Shown: positions 1-9,416 of the stretch, piece after piece
Layout of the letters: every line of letters begins with the position of its first letter
Numbering within the stretch: the first letter of the stretch is position 1
Assembly: GCF_029906345.1 (NCBI RefSeq)
Contig: NZ_JARYGY010000004.1
Coordinates: 427,249-491,248 of the forward strand
Source of the DNA: Aquimarina mycalae
Lineage (GTDB): Bacteria; Bacteroidota; Bacteroidia; Flavobacteriales; Flavobacteriaceae
Direction: 5' to 3'
DNA: 64,000 bases
The notes under the pieces: model-generated
The model's input: only the letters and a program-made list of their open reading frames with translations
The model's database searches: none
What the model was told of the DNA's origin: nothing
Translations under genes and position numbers: made by a program

Positions 1-2
1 AT

Positions 3-815
3 TCCTCGGCGATGATTATACAGCCTAATTTTGATAGTGTTTTGCAAATCTATAATAATGTTGAATTCTATAATGAATTGGTAGATCAAAAAGATTACAC
101 GTCCCTTTCAGAGGTTTTTAGAATTTCTATTGAAGAAGCAAGAACAATAAAACAATTAAGCATTGAACCTTTTTCTGATCAGACACAAAAGATCAAAGAG
201 TTTAATGAATTTATTAACGAAATTGATACGACCTCTCTTAGATTATCTGATTACAATTATGAAGATTTTGTAAAAAACTATGACGAAAGAAATTCCAAAT
301 TTCATAGAGTTATTATGATTTCTACAAATAGTGAAATTTCAAAAAAATGCGAAAATGTAATAATTGAGTCTTTAGAAAAAATAGATCATTTTAGACTCAT
401 GAAACAAGTTAATGATGTTAACTTAGTTTTAAGTGATTCAATTATCAAAAAACAAATGACAAGCATTGATTCATTACAAGAATTTTATAAAAAAATAAAA
501 ATTCTTGAATTGAATAAGCCTTCATCAACCACAAGCATAAGTTTAGGAGAAAATGAATCTAATTCAATTTTTGAAGTTGAGTTATTTGATCGTATAGAAC
601 AACTGAAAAATAGTAAGATAAGTTTAAATAATAAAAAGGCAAGTACAAAAAACATTATTAATATTATATCTGGTTTTCCAAACAAGGCAACTTCGGTTAA
701 CAATATTGTTAAGAAAAATGTGTTTATGCTACCAATTATTTTTATGGCAATAACATTTGCTTTTTTAGTGACAGTTTTGTTAAATAAATTCTTAAAGAAT
801 TATAATAAAAAGTAG
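3..815 (+). CDS. Wzz-like chain-length determinant protein, 5' truncated by window edge
   Basis: The frame is open to the left edge, and an ATG at 12 is probably internal, so I treat this as the C-terminal 270 codons of a longer gene. It has a long helical, charged stretch (coiled-coil character around residues 110-170 of the visible part) and ends with one hydrophobic segment followed by a short basic tail. This is the usual C-terminal half of Wzz/PCP co-polymerases, whose periplasmic helical domain sits between two membrane helices. Its position directly before rmlB at the head of a polysaccharide locus fits a regulator of glycan chain length or export. The N-terminal helix and any kinase domain are not visible, so the subclass is unknown. 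Confidence 0.6.
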   Translation, partial: SSAMIIQPNFDSVLQIYNNVEFYNELVDQKDYTSLSEVFRISIEEARTIKQLSIEPFSDQTQKIKEFNEFINEIDTTSLRLSDYNYEDFVKNYDERNSKFHRVIMISTNSEISKKCENVIIESLEKIDHFRLMKQVNDVNLVLSDSIIKKQMTSIDSLQEFYKKIKILELNKPSSTTSISLGENESNSIFEVELFDRIEQLKNSKISLNNKKASTKNIINIISGFPNKATSVNNIVKKNVFMLPIIFMAITFAFLVTVLLNKFLKNYNKK

Positions 816-852
816 TTTTTTTCAAACTTTCTTAATCAATAGCAAAATATAT

Positions 853-1866
853 ATGAACAACATTTTAGTAACTGGAGGAGCAGGGTTTATAGGAGCAAAT
901 TTTATTGAACATATCTTAGAGGATGAACAGAATGTTGTTTATAATCTTGATAATTTGACATATGCGGGCAATTTAGAGAACTTAAAAAGTGTTGCTGATA
1001 ATTCCCGGTATCACTTTATTAAAGGAGATATTTGTGACAGAACTCTTATAGAAGAATTGTTTGAGAAATATAAGATTAAAAGCGTAGTACATTTTGCAGC
1101 AGAATCTCATGTCGATAATTCAATAAAGGATCCTGCAATATTTATTAGAACCAATGTCTTAGGAACATTCACTTTGTTAGATGTTGCTTATAAAAATTGG
1201 ATGAGTAAACCTTTTCAAATTAAAGAAGAGCACCAAAACTCAAGATTTTTACACGTGTCTACGGATGAGGTGTATGGTACCTTGGGAAATACTGGTTTAT
1301 TTAAGGAGACTACACCATATGCACCAAATAGTCCGTATAGTGCTTCTAAAGCATCTTCTGATATGATAGTGCGAAGTTATTACCATACTTTTGGTTTAAA
1401 CGTTGTAACAACCAATTGTTCTAATAATTATGGTCCAAAACAATATGATGAAAAATTAATACCAACCATAATAAGAAAAGCCATATCGAATGAATCGATT
1501 CCGATATATGGAGATGGTAAAAATATAAGAGATTGGTTATACGTTTTAGATCATTGTAAAGGTATTGAGAAAGTACTCCATAAAGGTGTACAAGGAGAAA
1601 CATATAACATAGGAGGAAGAAACGAAAGAGATAATTTATACATCGTAAAAACAGTATGTAATTTACTGGATGAGATGATGCCAAGAACCTCTGGAGAATC
1701 TTATAATGAGTTGATAAGTTTTGTGACAGATCGTCCTGGTCACGATTTTAGATATGCAATTGATGCTTCTAAAATTGAAGATGAATTGGGGTGGAAAGCT
1801 GATGAAAATTTTGAGTCTGGAATTAAAAAGACAGTACTTTGGTATTTGGAAAGATATAAAAAATAG
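853..1866 (+). CDS. rmlB: dTDP-glucose 4,6-dehydratase
   Basis: This enzyme converts dTDP-glucose to dTDP-4-keto-6-deoxyglucose, the second step of dTDP-L-rhamnose synthesis in the cytoplasm. The protein has 337 residues, normal for the family. The NAD-binding GGAGFIG motif lies at residues 8-14, the catalytic STDE at 136-139 (Thr137, Asp138, Glu139), and the YSASK dyad has Tyr162 and Lys166. It is followed 60 bases later by rmlA and then by rmlC and rmlD, a full rhamnose pathway. The order B-A-C-D and the tight spacing support one transcript. The preceding 37 bases hold no clear ribosome binding site, which is usual in this phylum. Confidence 0.96.
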   Translation: MNNILVTGGAGFIGANFIEHILEDEQNVVYNLDNLTYAGNLENLKSVADNSRYHFIKGDICDRTLIEELFEKYKIKSVVHFAAESHVDNSIKDPAIFIRTNVLGTFTLLDVAYKNWMSKPFQIKEEHQNSRFLHVSTDEVYGTLGNTGLFKETTPYAPNSPYSASKASSDMIVRSYYHTFGLNVVTTNCSNNYGPKQYDEKLIPTIIRKAISNESIPIYGDGKNIRDWLYVLDHCKGIEKVLHKGVQGETYNIGGRNERDNLYIVKTVCNLLDEMMPRTSGESYNELISFVTDRPGHDFRYAIDASKIEDELGWKADENFESGIKKTVLWYLERYKK

Positions 1867-1926
1867 CCGTAACGTATATATATAAATCGTTTTCAAAGCT
1901 ATTTAGAATAATTAATTAAAAGAAAA

Positions 1927-2790
1927 ATGAAAGGAATTATACTTGCAGGAGGATCAGGAACAAGGTTGCATCCACTTACTTTGGCAGTCAGCAAACAACT
2001 TATGCCAGTTTATGATAAGCCTATGATTTATTATCCTTTATCCACACTTATGTGGGCTGGTATTAAAGAAATTTTAATCATATCTACTCCGCATGATTTA
2101 CCTTCATTTAAAAAACTGTTAGGTGATGGTAGTGCACACGGATGTAGGTTTGAATATGCGGTTCAAGAAGCACCTAATGGTTTAGCCGAAGCATTTATAA
2201 TAGGAGAACAGTTTATAGGTAAAGATAAGGTTGCACTTATTCTTGGAGATAATATTTTTTATGGTACTGGACTCGCTAAACTCTTACAAGCGAATAATGA
2301 TCCCGATGGAGGAATAATATATGCATATCATGTTCACGATCCTGAACGTTACGGTGTGGTTGAGTTTGATAAAGAAGGGAGAGCAATCTCAATAGAAGAA
2401 AAACCTAAAGACCCAAAATCAAATTATGCAGTTCCTGGAATTTATTTTTATGATAACGAAGTTGTAAATATCGCAAAAAGTATCAAACCAAGTCATAGAG
2501 GTGAATTAGAAATTACCGATGTAAATAAGGTTTATTTAGAAAGAAAAAAGTTGAATGTAAGTATACTAGATAGAGGTACAGCTTGGCTAGATACTGGAAC
2601 ATTTAATTCATTAATGCAAGCTTCTCAATTCGTTCAGGTTATAGAAGAAAGACAAGGCCTTAAAATAGGAGCAATAGAAGAAGTAGCATATAAAATGGGT
2701 TTTATTTCTAAAGATCAGATGATTGAATTAGCTAAACCACTTGTGAAAAGTGGTTATGGAAAACATTTATTAAGTATTTTGGAAAAGTAA
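1927..2790 (+). CDS. rmlA: glucose-1-phosphate thymidylyltransferase
   Basis: This enzyme joins glucose 1-phosphate and dTTP to give dTDP-glucose, the committed step of rhamnose synthesis. It has 287 residues, the normal RmlA length. The nucleotidyltransferase signature GGSGTRL lies at residues 8-14, with a downstream [11 protein letters not shown] stretch typical of RmlA rather than of UDP-glucose pyrophosphorylases. [10 protein letters not shown] segment near residue 195 and the DTGT motif near 222 also match the family. It lies between rmlB and rmlC, only 4 bases ahead of the rmlC start, so the two are probably translationally linked. In this family dTDP-rhamnose feedback-inhibits the enzyme, and I saw nothing in the sequence to suggest otherwise. 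Confidence 0.96.
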   Translation: MKGIILAGGSGTRLHPLTLAVSKQLMPVYDKPMIYYPLSTLMWAGIKEILIISTPHDLPSFKKLLGDGSAHGCRFEYAVQEAPNGLAEAFIIGEQFIGKDKVALILGDNIFYGTGLAKLLQANNDPDGGIIYAYHVHDPERYGVVEFDKEGRAISIEEKPKDPKSNYAVPGIYFYDNEVVNIAKSIKPSHRGELEITDVNKVYLERKKLNVSILDRGTAWLDTGTFNSLMQASQFVQVIEERQGLKIGAIEEVAYKMGFISKDQMIELAKPLVKSGYGKHLLSILEK

Positions 2791-2794
2791 TTGA

Positions 2795-3340
2795 ATGAAG
2801 GCAATTGAAACAGAAATCAAAGGATGTTTTATTATAGAGCCCAATGTATATGGCGATGAGCGAGGGTATTTTTATGAAAGTTATAATAAAGAGAGTTTTA
2901 AAAATATTGTTGGGGAAGAAGTTAATTTTGTTCAGGATAATCAATCGTTTTCAACGAAAGGAGTGCTTAGAGGACTCCATTATCAAGTGGGAGAATATGC
3001 ACAAGCTAAACTTGTAAGAGTAATACAAGGTGTTGTTGTTGATGTAGCAGTGGATCTTCGTAAAGGATCGCCAACTTTTGGAAAGCATGTAGCTGTAGAG
3101 CTCTCAGAAGAGAATAAAAAGCAACTTTTTGTTCCTAGAGGATTTGCACATGGATTTGTGGTTTTAAGTAATACTGCTTCTTTCTGTTATAAATGCGATA
3201 ATTATTATAGCAAAGAATCTGAAGGAGGTATCATTTTTAATGATAAAACACTCGAGATAGATTGGAAACTACCATCTGATCAGCTTATTATATCCGAAAA
3301 AGATATGATGTTACCAACGCTGGAAAATGCTAGATTATGA
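2795..3340 (+). CDS. rmlC: dTDP-4-dehydrorhamnose 3,5-epimerase
   Basis: This enzyme epimerises C3 and C5 of dTDP-4-keto-6-deoxyglucose to the L-rhamno form. It is a 181-residue cupin, the family's usual size. Visible family motifs are DERGYFYESY near residues 21-30, GVLRGLHYQ with the likely catalytic base His62, and FVPRGFAHGF near residues 112-121. The gene begins 4 bases after rmlA and its stop overlaps the rmlD start in an ATGA arrangement, which points to coupled translation of the rml genes. Confidence 0.96.
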   Translation: MKAIETEIKGCFIIEPNVYGDERGYFYESYNKESFKNIVGEEVNFVQDNQSFSTKGVLRGLHYQVGEYAQAKLVRVIQGVVVDVAVDLRKGSPTFGKHVAVELSEENKKQLFVPRGFAHGFVVLSNTASFCYKCDNYYSKESEGGIIFNDKTLEIDWKLPSDQLIISEKDMMLPTLENARL

Positions 3341-4188
3341 AAAATATTGTAGTAACAGGTGGTAACGGTCAATTAGCCTCTTGTATTAAAGATATTGAAA
3401 ACAAACTAGTTGATTTTAAATTTATCTATGTAGATTATGAAGAACTAGATATTACTAAAAAAGAACAACTCAATGCCTTTTTCAAAAACCAAGAGATAGC
3501 GTATTGTATTAATTGTGCCGCATATACTGCTGTTGATAAGGCTGAAACCGAAGCAATAGTTGCAAAAAATGTTAATGAAATAGGAGCACAATACTTGGCA
3601 GAAACGTGTAAAGAAAACAATACTGTTTTAATACAAATATCAACGGATTTTGTTTTTGATGGAAAAAAAGCAACACTATATACAGAAGAAGACGCAACAA
3701 TTCCATTAGGGATCTATGGACTTACTAAGTTAAATGGCGAATTAGCAACAAGGAATTCGTTAGAAGAACATTTTATTATTAGAACATCTTGGCTCTATTC
3801 TGAACATGGTAATAATTTTTTGAAAACGATGCTTAGATTAGGTGATGAAAGAGATGAAATTAGTGTGGTTTGCGACCAGATAGGTACTCCCACATATGCA
3901 GGTGACTTAGCAGAAGTAATAGTAAAACTGGTAAAGGAGGAAAATAATTCTTTTGGAACATATCATTACAGTAATGAAGGTGTGGCGAGTTGGTACGATT
4001 TTGCAAAAGCTATTTTTGAAGAAAGTAATGCTAAGATTAAATTATTACCAATTAAATCTGAAGCTTATCCGACTCCAGCAGAAAGACCTTGTTTTAGTGT
4101 AATGGATAAATCCAAAATCAAAAAAACATTAAATTTTGAAATTCCATATTGGAGAGATAGTTTAAAAAAATGTTTAACTAAGCTATAA
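3337..4188 (+). CDS. rmlD: dTDP-4-dehydrorhamnose reductase
   Basis: This enzyme reduces dTDP-4-keto-L-rhamnose to dTDP-L-rhamnose with NAD(P)H and finishes the pathway encoded by the three preceding genes. The protein has 283 residues. The Rossmann motif GGNGQLA is at residues 8-14, an STDFVFDG segment at 102-109, and the catalytic YGLTK at 127-131 (Tyr127, Lys131). The start overlaps the rmlC stop. A weak stem-loop lies in the 62-base spacer after it, at 4204-4231. Rhamnose made here is probably used by the GT2 enzymes at 9403 and 14675. Confidence 0.95.
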   Translation: MKNIVVTGGNGQLASCIKDIENKLVDFKFIYVDYEELDITKKEQLNAFFKNQEIAYCINCAAYTAVDKAETEAIVAKNVNEIGAQYLAETCKENNTVLIQISTDFVFDGKKATLYTEEDATIPLGIYGLTKLNGELATRNSLEEHFIIRTSWLYSEHGNNFLKTMLRLGDERDEISVVCDQIGTPTYAGDLAEVIVKLVKEENNSFGTYHYSNEGVASWYDFAKAIFEESNAKIKLLPIKSEAYPTPAERPCFSVMDKSKIKKTLNFEIPYWRDSLKKCLTKL

Positions 4189-4203
4189 TTGTATTAAAAA
4201 CTG

Positions 4204-4231
4204 AAGAGTTTGAGCGCCATTATAAACTCTT
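4204..4231 (+). other. stem-loop between rmlD and the Fe-S protein gene
   Basis: AAGAGTTT at 4204-4211 can pair with AAACTCTT at 4224-4231 around a 12-base loop. Only a very short T run follows, so this looks more like a weak attenuator or an mRNA end-protecting structure than a full terminator. Confidence 0.4.
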
Positions 4232-4250
4232 TCCACTAATAAATTAATTA

Positions 4251-5654
4251 ATGACTACAATAGAAAAAGTAATAGAAGGAAATTATTGTATTGGATGTGG
4301 AATATGTGCTTCTGTTAACAATTCTATATATAAAATTGAAACTACAAAAGAAGGACGTTATAAGGCTATAAATACAGATATTGAAGGGAATAATGAGCTG
4401 CCTGATAAGGTTTGCCCTTTTTCGTCATCTTCATTGAATGAAGATGAATTAGCTGAGAAATACTTTTCTGATATTAAAGGGATTAATAAAGATAATGAAA
4501 TGGGATATAATTTATCTTCTTATGCTGGTTATGTGGAAGAGGATAATTATAGAGAGTTAGGAAGCTCTGGAGGAGGAGTATCTTGGCTGTTGAATAGTTT
4601 ACTAGAAGAAAATTTAATTGATGCAGTTATTCATGTAAAAGAAGGTAACATGGATAATATATTTGAGTTTGCCATTTCCAATAATGCAAAAGAATTAAGA
4701 GAAGGAGCCAAATCAAGATATTACCCTGTTGAAATGTCTGCGGTGTTAAAAAAGATAAGAGATACAGATAAGCGATACGCGATAGTTGGTATTCCGTGTT
4801 TTATAAAAGCTATTAGAAATTTATCGGAGAACGATAAAGAAATTAAAGATAGAATTGTCTATTATATAGGAATAGTTTGTGGACACTTAAAAAGTAAGAA
4901 TTTCACTTCTCTATTTGCTTGGCAACAAGGAATACACCCAAAAGATGTAGTCAACATAGATTTTCGTCATAAAATACCTTCTTCTTCTGCAGCTTTGTAT
5001 TCTATTAAAATTACTTATAAGAAGGAAGATAAAATTCTCCATAAAATTTCAAAACCTGCTAGTGAGTTATATGGAACAGATTGGGGATTAGGATTCTTTA
5101 AGTATAAAGCGTGTGATTATTGTGATGATGTATTAGCAGAAACGGCAGATGTAGTTTTTGGTGATGCTTGGGCAGCTAAATATAGAAAAGACTGGAAAGG
5201 AAGTAATCTTGTTATAACAAGAAACAAAACAATTGATGATCTTTTAAAAAAAGGTATTAAAAAAGGGAAATTAAATTTTGACCCTATTGGTAAAGATATT
5301 GTTATAGCATCTCAAGGAGGAAGTTTTAGACATCGAAGAAAAGGGTTGGCCTATAGATTGTATAAACTTAATAAAGAAGGCGTATGGGCTCCGAAAAAGA
5401 GAGTAGACCTAAAAGAAGCTAAACTTGATGATGAGAAGTATATTAAAGTACAGAATTATAGAATGAGATTTTTGGATGTTGTGGACGAATATTTTCTAGA
5501 AGCATTAGAAAAAAACAGCTTTAAACACTTTAAACGAAAACTTGCTTTACCTATACTGAGATATAAATTTTTGGTTTATGGAATTAGAGGTATAATACCA
5601 GCTTGGACGAAAGATTTATATAGATTTTTATTTAAACGTGTAAATGAAAAATAA
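4251..5654 (+). CDS. Coenzyme F420 hydrogenase/dehydrogenase beta-subunit family Fe-S protein
   Basis: This 467-residue protein resembles the FrhB/FpoF-type beta-subunit family often found in bacterial polysaccharide loci beside pyruvyl transferases. Cys13, Cys16 and Cys19 form a CxxCxxC N-terminal cluster motif and Cys55-Pro follows, enough for one [4Fe-4S] centre. Later family signatures are GSSGGG near residues 104-109, GIPCF with Cys183, IVCGHLKS with Cys210, and a CDYC pair (Cys288, Cys291) followed by a GDAW segment. Flavin and Fe-S redox chemistry follows from the family. The true substrate in organisms that do not make F420 is not established. The pyruvyl transferase two genes on is the likely functional partner. 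Confidence 0.8.
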   Translation: MTTIEKVIEGNYCIGCGICASVNNSIYKIETTKEGRYKAINTDIEGNNELPDKVCPFSSSSLNEDELAEKYFSDIKGINKDNEMGYNLSSYAGYVEEDNYRELGSSGGGVSWLLNSLLEENLIDAVIHVKEGNMDNIFEFAISNNAKELREGAKSRYYPVEMSAVLKKIRDTDKRYAIVGIPCFIKAIRNLSENDKEIKDRIVYYIGIVCGHLKSKNFTSLFAWQQGIHPKDVVNIDFRHKIPSSSAALYSIKITYKKEDKILHKISKPASELYGTDWGLGFFKYKACDYCDDVLAETADVVFGDAWAAKYRKDWKGSNLVITRNKTIDDLLKKGIKKGKLNFDPIGKDIVIASQGGSFRHRRKGLAYRLYKLNKEGVWAPKKRVDLKEAKLDDEKYIKVQNYRMRFLDVVDEYFLEALEKNSFKHFKRKLALPILRYKFLVYGIRGIIPAWTKDLYRFLFKRVNEK

Positions 5655-6933
5655 AATAAGATTTGATAAGAGGTTATTCGAAAGTCTTTTTTCTTTAGGT
5701 CTAGCACAGTTTTTTAATTATTTAAGCCCATTGATAAGTTTTCCTCTATTATTGAAGGAATTTGGTATTGAAAAGTATGGTATTATTTCTACATCTTTTG
5801 TGCTTGCTTTGTTATTTTGTTCGTTTGCCGATTTTGGATTTAATATTTCTGGAGTAAAATTTATAGCTCAAAATAGAGAAAAGACAAGTAATATTTTCTA
5901 TTCGATTTTTTTTCTAAAACTTATTTTTTCGATTTTTTTATTAACTACGTTTTATATTTTAGTAGAGAACTATGAAAGTTATAAAGAATATGAGATCATA
6001 TTTATCTTTAGTTCAGGAATGATTATAGCAAGAATTTTTAATTGCGATTGGTTCTTTCAGGGGAAAGAAAAAATGCGCTTTATTGCAATCACTAATTTTA
6101 TTTCAAATTGTATTTACATTATTGGTATTTTAGTACTTATAAATATTAATCTTGGTTTTAAATATGTAACCTTGTTTAGATCGTTAGGGTTATTATTAGG
6201 TAGTATTATATCCTTTATTAGTGCAATTTATTTTTTTAATTTAAAGTTTATTTTCAATAAAAAGGATATAATTTATTTTGCGAACAAAGGTAGCTTTGTT
6301 TTTGTTTCTACAATTGCATCAAATATTTTTCAAAATACTCCAGCTCTTTTAGTGAAATCATTATTTTCATATGAGATCGTTGGAGTGTATAGTTCAATTG
6401 AGAAAATGGTTTCTTTCGGAAAACAAATGGTAATGATAATTAATCAAATGTTTCATCCAAGGTTAGCAATTTATTTTTCTAAGAATGTATCCGATTTTAT
6501 TAGACTCTGGAAAAAAAGCAGCCTAGTTAGTATTATAGCCGCGGTAGGTATTCTATTTTTATTATTTATGTCAAAGAGTTTGATTTTTAATTATTTTTCA
6601 GAATTAAAGACTTTTAAATTCACTACTTCACTTTATTATTTAATGACACTATTAATAGTAACATATACATTAGTGAATGCCTTGGGATTAAATGGATTAT
6701 TGATTATAAATAAAACGAGAAATTTGGCTCTATCTCAGATTTATCCATTAATAATATATGTAATATTGGCAATAACATTTATAAAAATGAAAATAGAGGA
6801 CATACTTATCGTTGCTCTTTTACTTTTTATAATAGATATATTAATTGTGGGAATTAGAGCTTTTATGTTCAAGTCAGCATTAGGTATACGTATACCTTTT
6901 AAATATAAAATAACTAGCAAAAAAACATATTAA
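5644..6933 (+). CDS. Wzx-type polysaccharide flippase (MOP superfamily)
   Basis: This 429-residue polytopic membrane protein has about twelve hydrophobic segments along its whole length and no soluble domain. Its N-terminus (SLGLAQFFNYLSPLISFPLL) has the look of Wzx/RfbX oligosaccharide-lipid flippases, which move undecaprenyl-linked repeat units across the inner membrane. It starts 11 bases inside the preceding gene and lies 4 bases before the pyruvyl transferase, so these genes are probably co-transcribed. It is one of two flippases in the locus; the other is at 16722. Confidence 0.85.
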   Translation: MKNKIRFDKRLFESLFSLGLAQFFNYLSPLISFPLLLKEFGIEKYGIISTSFVLALLFCSFADFGFNISGVKFIAQNREKTSNIFYSIFFLKLIFSIFLLTTFYILVENYESYKEYEIIFIFSSGMIIARIFNCDWFFQGKEKMRFIAITNFISNCIYIIGILVLININLGFKYVTLFRSLGLLLGSIISFISAIYFFNLKFIFNKKDIIYFANKGSFVFVSTIASNIFQNTPALLVKSLFSYEIVGVYSSIEKMVSFGKQMVMIINQMFHPRLAIYFSKNVSDFIRLWKKSSLVSIIAAVGILFLLFMSKSLIFNYFSELKTFKFTTSLYYLMTLLIVTYTLVNALGLNGLLIINKTRNLALSQIYPLIIYVILAITFIKMKIEDILIVALLLFIIDILIVGIRAFMFKSALGIRIPFKYKITSKKTY

Positions 6934-6937
6934 AGAT

Positions 6938-8167
6938 ATGAAAAAGATATTATTAATAAATCAACATACTTGTAATCATGGAGACGAATCTGCAGGTATG
7001 GCTTTAATTAGAAAAATTAAACAAAACAATGTAGATGTAACTATAGATATACTTTATAATTGGTATTTCAAACTAAGTCCTGAAGCACATATAGGAAATG
7101 GCATGGACGATTTAAAAGGGATAAATCATTACCATTATCCAATAGGAAAAGTGGATAAACTTATAATCAGGCTAATTATTTTAATGCCGTTTTTAAGTGC
7201 GTTATTTCTTTTATTTAGTTCTACATTAAAAAAACAATACCAATTGATTAAATCGTATGATTTTATTGTTAGTGCGCCTGGAGGAATTAACTTGGGGCCT
7301 TATCAGGATTGGTATTATTTATGGAGATTGTTTATGGCAAAAAGGATGAATAAAGAACTAGCTATTTATTCTATCTCCTTTGGACCTTTAGATGGATTAC
7401 CGAAGATATTTCAAAAAAGAGCAATTGAAGTATTGAAGCATGCTAAATTTTTATCATTAAGGGATGATAAAAGTCATGGTTTTGCCGATACACTTGGTTT
7501 GAGGTATAACAAAGCAATAGACACTACTTATTTGGTTAAAAAGAGTGTTGAAATCCCTGAGGTTTATAATGAGCTAAAAAGCAAAGAGTATGTTGTAGTA
7601 GTTCCAAATGAGTTATATCGTTGGCATACTTATTTTAAAACTATCAATAAAAGAGATATGGATGATCTTTATATTTCAATAATCAAGCATATCATTAATA
7701 AGGAAGATTTGGATGTAGTATTGTTACCACAAATGTTTGCGGATGAGAATGATCAGAACTATATGACAAGATTATCGAAAGAAGTGAATAGCAAAAGATT
7801 AACCATAATAGATGACCATTATAATTCAGATTTGCAGCAAGAAATTATTGCGAATTCTCAATTTGTAATCGGTGCAAGATACCATACAATTGTTTTTTCT
7901 ATCAATAATAATATACCATTCTATGCATTATCTTATGAACATAAAATAGAGAATATGCTTTCTATTTTAGAGTTAAAAGACTTTAATTTAGATTTATTAT
8001 CTTATTTCAAATCGAAAAAAGATATAAATGAAGTGTTGCAAGATATTTCAAATAGTCTAAGAAGTCGAAAGGATAATCAACAAAAAGTAGATAAAGGAAA
8101 CACTAAAGCAATGGAGATTGTAAATACTACTTATTTGGAATTTGAAAAAGAACTAAAACAAATATAA
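6938..8167 (+). CDS. polysaccharide pyruvyl transferase family protein
   Basis: The 409-residue protein matches the PF04230 family, which adds pyruvate ketals to sugars of exopolysaccharides or cell-wall polymers. Family features are the N-terminal strand followed by NHGDESAGMAL near residues 13-23, SAPGGINLG near 110-118, a SLRDDKS segment near 175, and the C-terminal VIGARYHTIVFSI near 304-316, including the conserved Arg and His. It probably decorates a residue in the glycan built by this locus, using phosphoenolpyruvate. A 169-base spacer follows, the largest gap in this part of the cluster. Confidence 0.85.
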   Translation: MKKILLINQHTCNHGDESAGMALIRKIKQNNVDVTIDILYNWYFKLSPEAHIGNGMDDLKGINHYHYPIGKVDKLIIRLIILMPFLSALFLLFSSTLKKQYQLIKSYDFIVSAPGGINLGPYQDWYYLWRLFMAKRMNKELAIYSISFGPLDGLPKIFQKRAIEVLKHAKFLSLRDDKSHGFADTLGLRYNKAIDTTYLVKKSVEIPEVYNELKSKEYVVVVPNELYRWHTYFKTINKRDMDDLYISIIKHIINKEDLDVVLLPQMFADENDQNYMTRLSKEVNSKRLTIIDDHYNSDLQQEIIANSQFVIGARYHTIVFSINNNIPFYALSYEHKIENMLSILELKDFNLDLLSYFKSKKDINEVLQDISNSLRSRKDNQQKVDKGNTKAMEIVNTTYLEFEKELKQI

Positions 8168-8224
8168 AAGGATAAGACAAAATTTTAGATCATTTTGAAA
8201 GCGGATCTTATTATACCATTGATA

Positions 8225-8236
8225 TGTATGCATACA
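8225..8236. promoter_or_regulatory. 12-base perfect palindrome in the acyltransferase upstream spacer
   Basis: TGTATGCATACA is a perfect palindrome in the spacer between the pyruvyl transferase and the acyltransferase. It could be an operator half-site pair. A related palindrome with the same TATGCATA core lies at 38500-38511 upstream of padR. By length alone one such palindrome could arise by chance in AT-rich DNA. Confidence 0.25.
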
Positions 8237-8280
8237 AAAAAACATAAGAAGAAATAGTTGGCGAAACCTTGGTGTTTTTT

Positions 8281-8315
8281 TTGAATATTAGTGTTGTATA
8301 CATTGAATATTGGTG
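8281..8315. repeat. 13-base direct repeat, 22-base period
   Basis: TTGAATATTAGTG at 8281-8293 recurs as TTGAATATTGGTG at 8303-8315, one mismatch in 13. The 22-base period is about two helical turns, so a dimeric regulator could bind both on one face. The acyltransferase start follows 21 bases later. Confidence 0.35.
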
Positions 8316-8336
8316 CTTAGATATAATTACTGAATA

Positions 8337-9416
8337 ATGAGAATTGAACAACTTACTTTTACTAGGTTTTTAGCAGCATTTTTTGTAGTTGTTTTTCATT
8401 ATGGAAGAAATGTTTATCCCTTTAATGTTGAAGTCCTAAAACCTGTATTATTAAGGGGGAACTTGGGTGTTTCCTATTTTTTTGTTTTATCTGGTTTTGT
8501 TTTGATTTTGGCATATTACGAAAGGGGAAATTTTTTTGGAGTACAACAATTTTATATCAATAGGATTGCTAGATTGTTACCAACAGTATATTTGGCGTTA
8601 TTCTTATATATCTTTTATGAAACAATATTAATTGGGAATAAGATTCAGTTAGACGAGTTTGTTATTAATTTTTTATTTATACAATCATGGTTTCCTAGTT
8701 TAGCTTTATCATTAAATTCACCAGCTTGGTCACTTTCTGTAGAATTTCTCTTCTATCTAGTTTTTCCGTTTTTACTTAAAATGTTATATTATAAATTGAG
8801 CTTAAAGAAGATTTTTTTAGTAATAACTATAATTTGGGTAATATCACTAGTTATTTTGACAGTTATTTTAAATACAGGTATTTATAAAAGTCCACCTGCA
8901 GCTATTCATAATTTTACGTTTTATTTTCCTTTAATGCATATTAATGCTTTTTTAATAGGAACTATTTCTGCGGTATTTTTTTTAAAAATTAAAGATTCTT
9001 TTAAAAGTAAAACATATCAAGTAATAATAATATCTTTTATTATATTCTTATGTATATATTTTCAGCCTAAAGCTATTAATCTACATAATGGAGTTCTGGC
9101 TCCTTTGTTTGGATTGTTTCTTATATTGCTTGGATCTTGTAAAGGAAAAATCACTAAAGTTTTCAAAAGTAAATTTTTGATTTACCTAGGGAGGATAAGC
9201 TTTGCATTTTATATTTTACAAAGCCCTATTTGGAGATTTTTTAATTATTTTACAAAATCTATAGAAATGACTTCAAATGAAAGGTTTTTATTTTTCGTTT
9301 TGACTCTCACAGTAATATCTTTTTTGGTTTATGAAATTATCGAAAAACCATTAAATATAAAGATTAGGATGTTGTATTATAAAAACAGACAAAATATTGA
9401 GAATGCAAATACCTAA
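8337..9416 (+). CDS. acyltransferase family 3 membrane protein (O-acetyltransferase-like)
   Basis: The 359-residue protein has about ten membrane segments and the signatures of integral-membrane acyltransferase family 3 (NodX/OafA type), which transfer acetyl or other acyl groups to polysaccharides. The N-terminal TRFLAAFFVVVFHYG contains the conserved Arg10 and His21. GNLGVSYFFVLSGFVL follows near residues 41-56, and SPAWSLSVEFLFYLVFP near 128-144. The C-terminal segment ends in EIIEKPL, as in the family. A 170-base upstream spacer with a direct repeat suggests it can be transcribed separately. Acetylation of a sugar in this locus's glycan is the likely role. Confidence 0.88.
   Translation: MRIEQLTFTRFLAAFFVVVFHYGRNVYPFNVEVLKPVLLRGNLGVSYFFVLSGFVLILAYYERGNFFGVQQFYINRIARLLPTVYLALFLYIFYETILIGNKIQLDEFVINFLFIQSWFPSLALSLNSPAWSLSVEFLFYLVFPFLLKMLYYKLSLKKIFLVITIIWVISLVILTVILNTGIYKSPPAAIHNFTFYFPLMHINAFLIGTISAVFFLKIKDSFKSKTYQVIIISFIIFLCIYFQPKAINLHNGVLAPLFGLFLILLGSCKGKITKVFKSKFLIYLGRISFAFYILQSPIWRFFNYFTKSIEMTSNERFLFFVLTLTVISFLVYEIIEKPLNIKIRMLYYKNRQNIENANT

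Noticed and set aside
8187..8208. AGATC/GATCT hairpin after the pyruvyl transferase as terminator
   Set aside because: The stem is only five pairs with a 12-base loop, and the T run at 8274 is too far away.
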